A stretch of 64,000 bases of DNA from a bacterium (GTDB lineage: Bacteria; Desulfobacterota; Deferrisomatia; Deferrisomatales; BM512): positions 1-64,000 of the forward strand of contig SCTA01000022.1 in the NCBI GenBank assembly GCA_004322275.1, written 5' to 3'. The notes beneath the pieces were generated by a model. The model saw nothing but the letters and a program-made list of their open reading frames with translations. It searched no databases and was not told where the DNA came from. Shown in pieces: positions 61,005 to 64,000 of the stretch (position 1 is its first letter; each line of letters begins with the position of its first letter). The position numbers were made by a program, and so were the translations under genes.

Positions 61005-61439
61005 TTACTTCCGAAGGTGCGCCACTAGCCCGCGCAGCGCCGAAAGGTAGCTTTCGACGCCGAGCCCCGCCACTACCCCGACGGCCACGTCGGAAAAGTA
61101 GGAGGTTTTGCGGAACGGTTCGCGGGCGTGGACGTTTGAGATGTGCGCTTCGACAAAGGGTATGCCGGAACCGGCGAGCGCGTCGCGCAGGGCGACGGAG
61201 GTGTGGGTGTAGCCGCCGGGATTTATCACTATGCCGTCGATGGCCCCGCGCGCCTCCTGAACCCTGTCTATCAGCGCCCCCTCCGAGTTGGACTGGAAGA
61301 AGGCTGTTTCGACGCCCAGAGAGGAGGCGAGATTACTGAGGGCGGAATTTATGTCGTCGAGAGTCGTCTTCCCGTAAATTTCGGGTTCACGCGTTCCCAG
61401 GAGGTTTAGATTCGGGCCGTGAATGACGAGTATTTTCAA
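61005..61439 (-). CDS. aroQ: 3-dehydroquinate dehydratase, type II
   Basis: 144 residues from TTG 61439, which follows GCGGAG; the open frame to 61550 has no ribosome site and adds a basic, unrelated tail. Motifs: '[22 protein letters not shown]' with catalytic Arg and Tyr, '[14 protein letters not shown]' , '[20 protein letters not shown]' and '[15 protein letters not shown]' with the catalytic His. It makes 3-dehydroshikimate in the shikimate pathway. Length fits the family (about 145). Confidence 0.93.
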   Translation of the reverse strand: MKILVIHGPNLNLLGTREPEIYGKTTLDDINSALSNLASSLGVETAFFQSNSEGALIDRVQEARGAIDGIVINPGGYTHTSVALRDALAGSGIPFVEAHISNVHAREPFRKTSYFSDVAVGVVAGLGVESYLSALRGLVAHLRK

Positions 61440-61530
61440 GGTTGTCTCCGCAGGGCCTGACCCTAATGGCAGCGACGCCGGGGGTCTCCGGCGTCGCTTT
61501 GAATCTCCAGAAGATTTACAGCTATTTTTT

Positions 61531-63663
61531 CTATTGCTTGACCTTGACAACCGTTATGGTTCCGCCGGCGCCTACGGCTACCTGCGCCTCGGCCGCTGAA
61601 ATCGCGTAGGAAAAATAGATCTTGCCTTCGCAATCAGTAACGAGGGTGGCTGAGGTTTCGCCCGATCCGGCCCACCACAATTCGCCGCCGCTGACCGAAA
61701 CGCCGACCGGCAGGAAGGGTATCGGGTACCCGGTCGGGATCGCCGAATCGGAGACGTAAACGCTGTAATCGTAGGGAATCCCGGCGATCAGACCTTCAGC
61801 GGGCCCCAGAAATCCCAGTTTTGTAGGCGCTACCCAGGAAAGCCTGAATATCTCGGCGTCGCCGATGCCCCTGATCTTTATGGGATTGTTGAGGGCGTCG
61901 TAGACCGTTTCATCCTCGGTGCCCGCCCATATCGCCACTTCCTGATTCACATGGGCGCTTCTGACGGGGGCGCCAAATTCGTCGACGGAACAGTTGTCGC
62001 TTTCGCCGGGATAAGTGTTTCCGCCGAAAGCTATGCCATCGGTTGTGGTACTCATACCGCCGCCGAGATTGCCCTGGAAAACGCCGCCCCTGTCGTTATT
62101 GCCCGCGTAGAACTCCACGTCTATGCTGCCGTCGGCGTTGACCAGGTCTATTGCATCCGGTGCGCCGGCCTTGATCTCCTTGGTCGATACGGGAGAAGCG
62201 AATACGACGGTGTTGCTATCCGTTACGGAGCTTACGATGAAACCGCCCCGAAGCGCCGTGATCATGTCGGTTATTACGACGGTGTCGCCTTCCTTGAGCA
62301 CATCGCCGATGCCGGCGTAGGTGAAGGTGGTGCCGTCGGCGGAGACGGTGCCTTTTTTCTTGTACAGGAGGATGTTGACGATCTGGCCGAAGTAGACGCC
62401 CGTGCCGTCGGTGATGTCGTTGCCCCACTTGTCGGAGACGAGCCCCAGATAGTTGTGGGTCAGCGTGCCGTTATTGTTGTCGATTATCCCGTTTTCCCTT
62501 TGCAGCACAAGGCTGAAGGGAGGGCCCGAGCGGATGTAGACCAGGGGAATGGTCTGCTTGACCGTGGGGCTCAGCGTTTTGCCTTCGGCGTCCAGCAGGA
62601 CTTCGGCTTCAATCGTCACGGCACCGGGGTATCTTCCCGCTGAAAGGGCAAATTCCAGCACGCCGCCGTGCGAAGTCAGGTAAACGGGCTGATTTATGAT
62701 GTTGCCCTGAATGTTCTCGCCGCCGTTCGGCCCCTGCAGTATGGTGACCTTGACGTTGTTGAGAACCTGCGAGTCGTCGATGAGGTTGTTGAGGTAATCG
62801 TAGATGCTTATGGTGATTTTTGAAACGCTGATGCCGCCGGTCTCCTTGACCGAGATTTCAGGCGGTTCGACGACGGCGTCGATATGGTCGGGAACTCCCA
62901 GATAGGAGGTGTAGACGGCTATGCTGACGGGGGGGTTTGAAGTTATGTTCGGCGTTACGCTCGTCACCGTGGCGGTAATGTGCGCAACGTCCGAAACCGT
63001 AGACTTGAAATCCACGGTGGCTACGCCGTTGGAGGTGGCGATAGCTCCCGGAGGGGTTATGGTGCTTCCAACGAGGTCGGAGGCGACCGTGACGGTCCCG
63101 TCGGTGTTGTTGCCGAAGCTGTCCTTCAGGGTAATCGTCAGCTCGCTTTTGTCGATGCCGTCAGGAGCGACCGTCGACTTGCTCGCAAGTATGGAAATAG
63201 AATTGACAGGCCCCGCTGTGAAGGCAACTGGAGCCGAATCGGAGCTGTAATTCCCGACTACCGCGGTAACCGTCGATGTTCCTATAACTTCCGAGGTCAG
63301 CTTGGCGGTATAGTGGCCGTTGTTGAGGTTCGTCACGCCGACGATGCTGCCTATGCCGAGGGAGAAGGTGAACTGGGCGTCTTCGCCTGCGGTTGTGAGA
63401 TTCGTCTTGGGGGCGCCGCCTGCCGTTACATAGGCGTCCAGAAGTATCCCCGCGCCGCTGGAGCCGCTTACGACGGCAGTTGAACTGGAGGTCGTCAGAA
63501 CGATATTGAGGGGGCCAGTTACAACCGGGTTGGGGTTTTCGCCTCCGCTTAAACTCTTTGAATTGGAAGACCTCTGGCCGCAGGCGGCCAGGAATAAAAC
63601 CGCAGCGGCTATAAGCGCTAAGGCGGTCAGCGTGGATATTCTGCCGAAAATCTTTCTCTTCAT
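61531..63663 (-). CDS. Ig-like (Big/invasin-type) repeat lipoprotein
   Basis: 710 residues from ATG 63663, with CGGAGGTG 5 bases upstream. Lipobox LAACG follows a signal ([16 protein letters not shown]). The mature part is Ser/Thr/Val/Gly-rich beta sequence with Big_1/invasin-like modules: '[31 protein letters not shown]', '[26 protein letters not shown]', '[20 protein letters not shown]'. These folds mediate adhesion or matrix contact. An in-frame ATG at 63693 overlaps the stop of the gene before it (ATGA), so the two are linked in one operon. Low-complexity, secreted, surface location likely. Confidence 0.85.
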   Translation of the reverse strand: MKRKIFGRISTLTALALIAAAVLFLAACGQRSSNSKSLSGGENPNPVVTGPLNIVLTTSSSTAVVSGSSGAGILLDAYVTAGGAPKTNLTTAGEDAQFTFSLGIGSIVGVTNLNNGHYTAKLTSEVIGTSTVTAVVGNYSSDSAPVAFTAGPVNSISILASKSTVAPDGIDKSELTITLKDSFGNNTDGTVTVASDLVGSTITPPGAIATSNGVATVDFKSTVSDVAHITATVTSVTPNITSNPPVSIAVYTSYLGVPDHIDAVVEPPEISVKETGGISVSKITISIYDYLNNLIDDSQVLNNVKVTILQGPNGGENIQGNIINQPVYLTSHGGVLEFALSAGRYPGAVTIEAEVLLDAEGKTLSPTVKQTIPLVYIRSGPPFSLVLQRENGIIDNNNGTLTHNYLGLVSDKWGNDITDGTGVYFGQIVNILLYKKKGTVSADGTTFTYAGIGDVLKEGDTVVITDMITALRGGFIVSSVTDSNTVVFASPVSTKEIKAGAPDAIDLVNADGSIDVEFYAGNNDRGGVFQGNLGGGMSTTTDGIAFGGNTYPGESDNCSVDEFGAPVRSAHVNQEVAIWAGTEDETVYDALNNPIKIRGIGDAEIFRLSWVAPTKLGFLGPAEGLIAGIPYDYSVYVSDSAIPTGYPIPFLPVGVSVSGGELWWAGSGETSATLVTDCEGKIYFSYAISAAEAQVAVGAGGTITVVKVKQ

Positions 63664-63689
63664 GTTGCACCTCCGGGTGCTTTTACTGT

Positions 63690-64000
63690 TCATTCAAACA
63701 GCACGACAACGGCCGCGCTGTCGGAGACGGAAAGCGAGTCTCCAAAATTGCCGTTAATGTCTACTTCCTTGGCGGTAATGACCATGTCAGCCCTGAAATT
63801 GCCGAAAACATCCAGAGTTCCGGGGTCAGCCTGGATCGCTTCGATTATCGCAAAGGGCACTACGCCGAAAAGAGTGATATCCGCCTCACCGTTTGGCGAA
63901 ATTCGCATATTGCCGGGGTATGTCACCACAGGGTAGGCAGTGCCTTCCAGATCCACCAGTTGCACTTTGACGCTGGTTACTATGACGTCGAGCGACTGTT
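63690..64000 (-). CDS. Unknown protein, C-terminal part (start beyond window end)
   Basis: The frame is open from the window edge (base 64000) to a TGA at 63690-63692, so the 5' end is missing. The 102 visible codons read '...QSLDVIVTSVKVQLVDLEGTAY' and end 'DSAAVVVLFE'. It is a beta-rich, acidic sequence without clear motif ('FGNFRADMVITAKEVDINGNFGDSL'), probably the tail of an exported or Ig-like protein. The stop overlaps an ATG of the next gene by 4 bases. Confidence 0.7.
   Translation of the reverse strand, partial: QSLDVIVTSVKVQLVDLEGTAYPVVTYPGNMRISPNGEADITLFGVVPFAIIEAIQADPGTLDVFGNFRADMVITAKEVDINGNFGDSLSVSDSAAVVVLFE

Overview
The window is 64 kb of high-GC chromosome from a bacterium that looks like a Deltaproteobacterium sensu lato (Desulfobacterota, with a Desulfuromonadia/Geobacter-like flavour). 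This rests on a 31-heme secreted cytochrome, a large secreted multicopper oxidase, a periplasmic membrane-bound NiFe uptake hydrogenase, MglA/MglB-type polarity proteins, a hybrid-CheA chemosensory cluster, sigma-54 activators and PEGA-domain envelope proteins. The lineage is inferred from gene content. No 16S rRNA gene, other rRNA, tRNA, CRISPR array, insertion sequence or prophage was seen.

Layout. 1-5.5 kb: chemosensory and two-component genes on + (end of a receptor, CheA-REC hybrid, CheB, REC-histidine kinase, single-domain REC) closed by a terminator. 5.8-9.8 kb: secreted multicopper oxidase with an FN3 domain and three 102-residue repeats. 10-12.7 kb: NtrB/NtrC-like pair. 13.0 kb: a 34-residue predicted membrane peptide. 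13.4-15.4 kb: roadblock protein (MglB-like), MglA GTPase and an unknown partner. 15.8-29.1 kb: a 13 kb minus-strand run of envelope proteins (carboxypeptidase-regulatory-like, four PEGA domains, TPR lipoprotein), an Opp/Dpp-type peptide transporter with overlapping genes, an unknown secreted protein and a TolB-like propeller. 29.4-31.9 kb: the 31-heme cytochrome on +. 32-33.3 kb: Nudix hydrolase, an unknown protein and a monoheme lipoprotein. 33.4-37.4 kb: the hydrogenase operon on minus (small, large, cytochrome b, protease). 38-44.2 kb: M48-TPR membrane peptidase, an RSH protein with a decayed synthetase domain, RsmB and a PASTA protein. 44.2-49.6 kb: rpe, ileS, lspA and a ChaN-PDZ lipoprotein. 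49.6-51 kb: a repeat-rich, lower-GC island with one lipoprotein. 51-64 kb, all minus: smpB, M42 peptidase, argJ, secA, an ExeA-like protein without a working P-loop, a long TPR protein, gcvH, M24 peptidase, aroQ, an Ig-like lipoprotein and one gene cut by the window end.

How parts may work together. Uptake hydrogenase, secreted multihaem cytochrome and multicopper oxidase suggest respiration that couples H2 oxidation to acceptors at or outside the cell surface; this is inference, as no outer-membrane conduit genes are present here. The chemosensory cluster and the MglAB-like module suggest a surface motility or polarity programme. At least four kinds of intergenic inverted-repeat element occur, one in two divergent copies on opposite strands 34 kb apart.

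The most unusual features are the 31-haem protein that ends on a haem motif, the Cys-to-Asp change at the proximal cluster site of the hydrogenase small subunit, the RSH enzyme with a dead synthetase, the ExeA-like pseudo-ATPase overlapping a TPR gene, the MglAB-linked unknown gene, and a hairpin over the secA ribosome-binding site.
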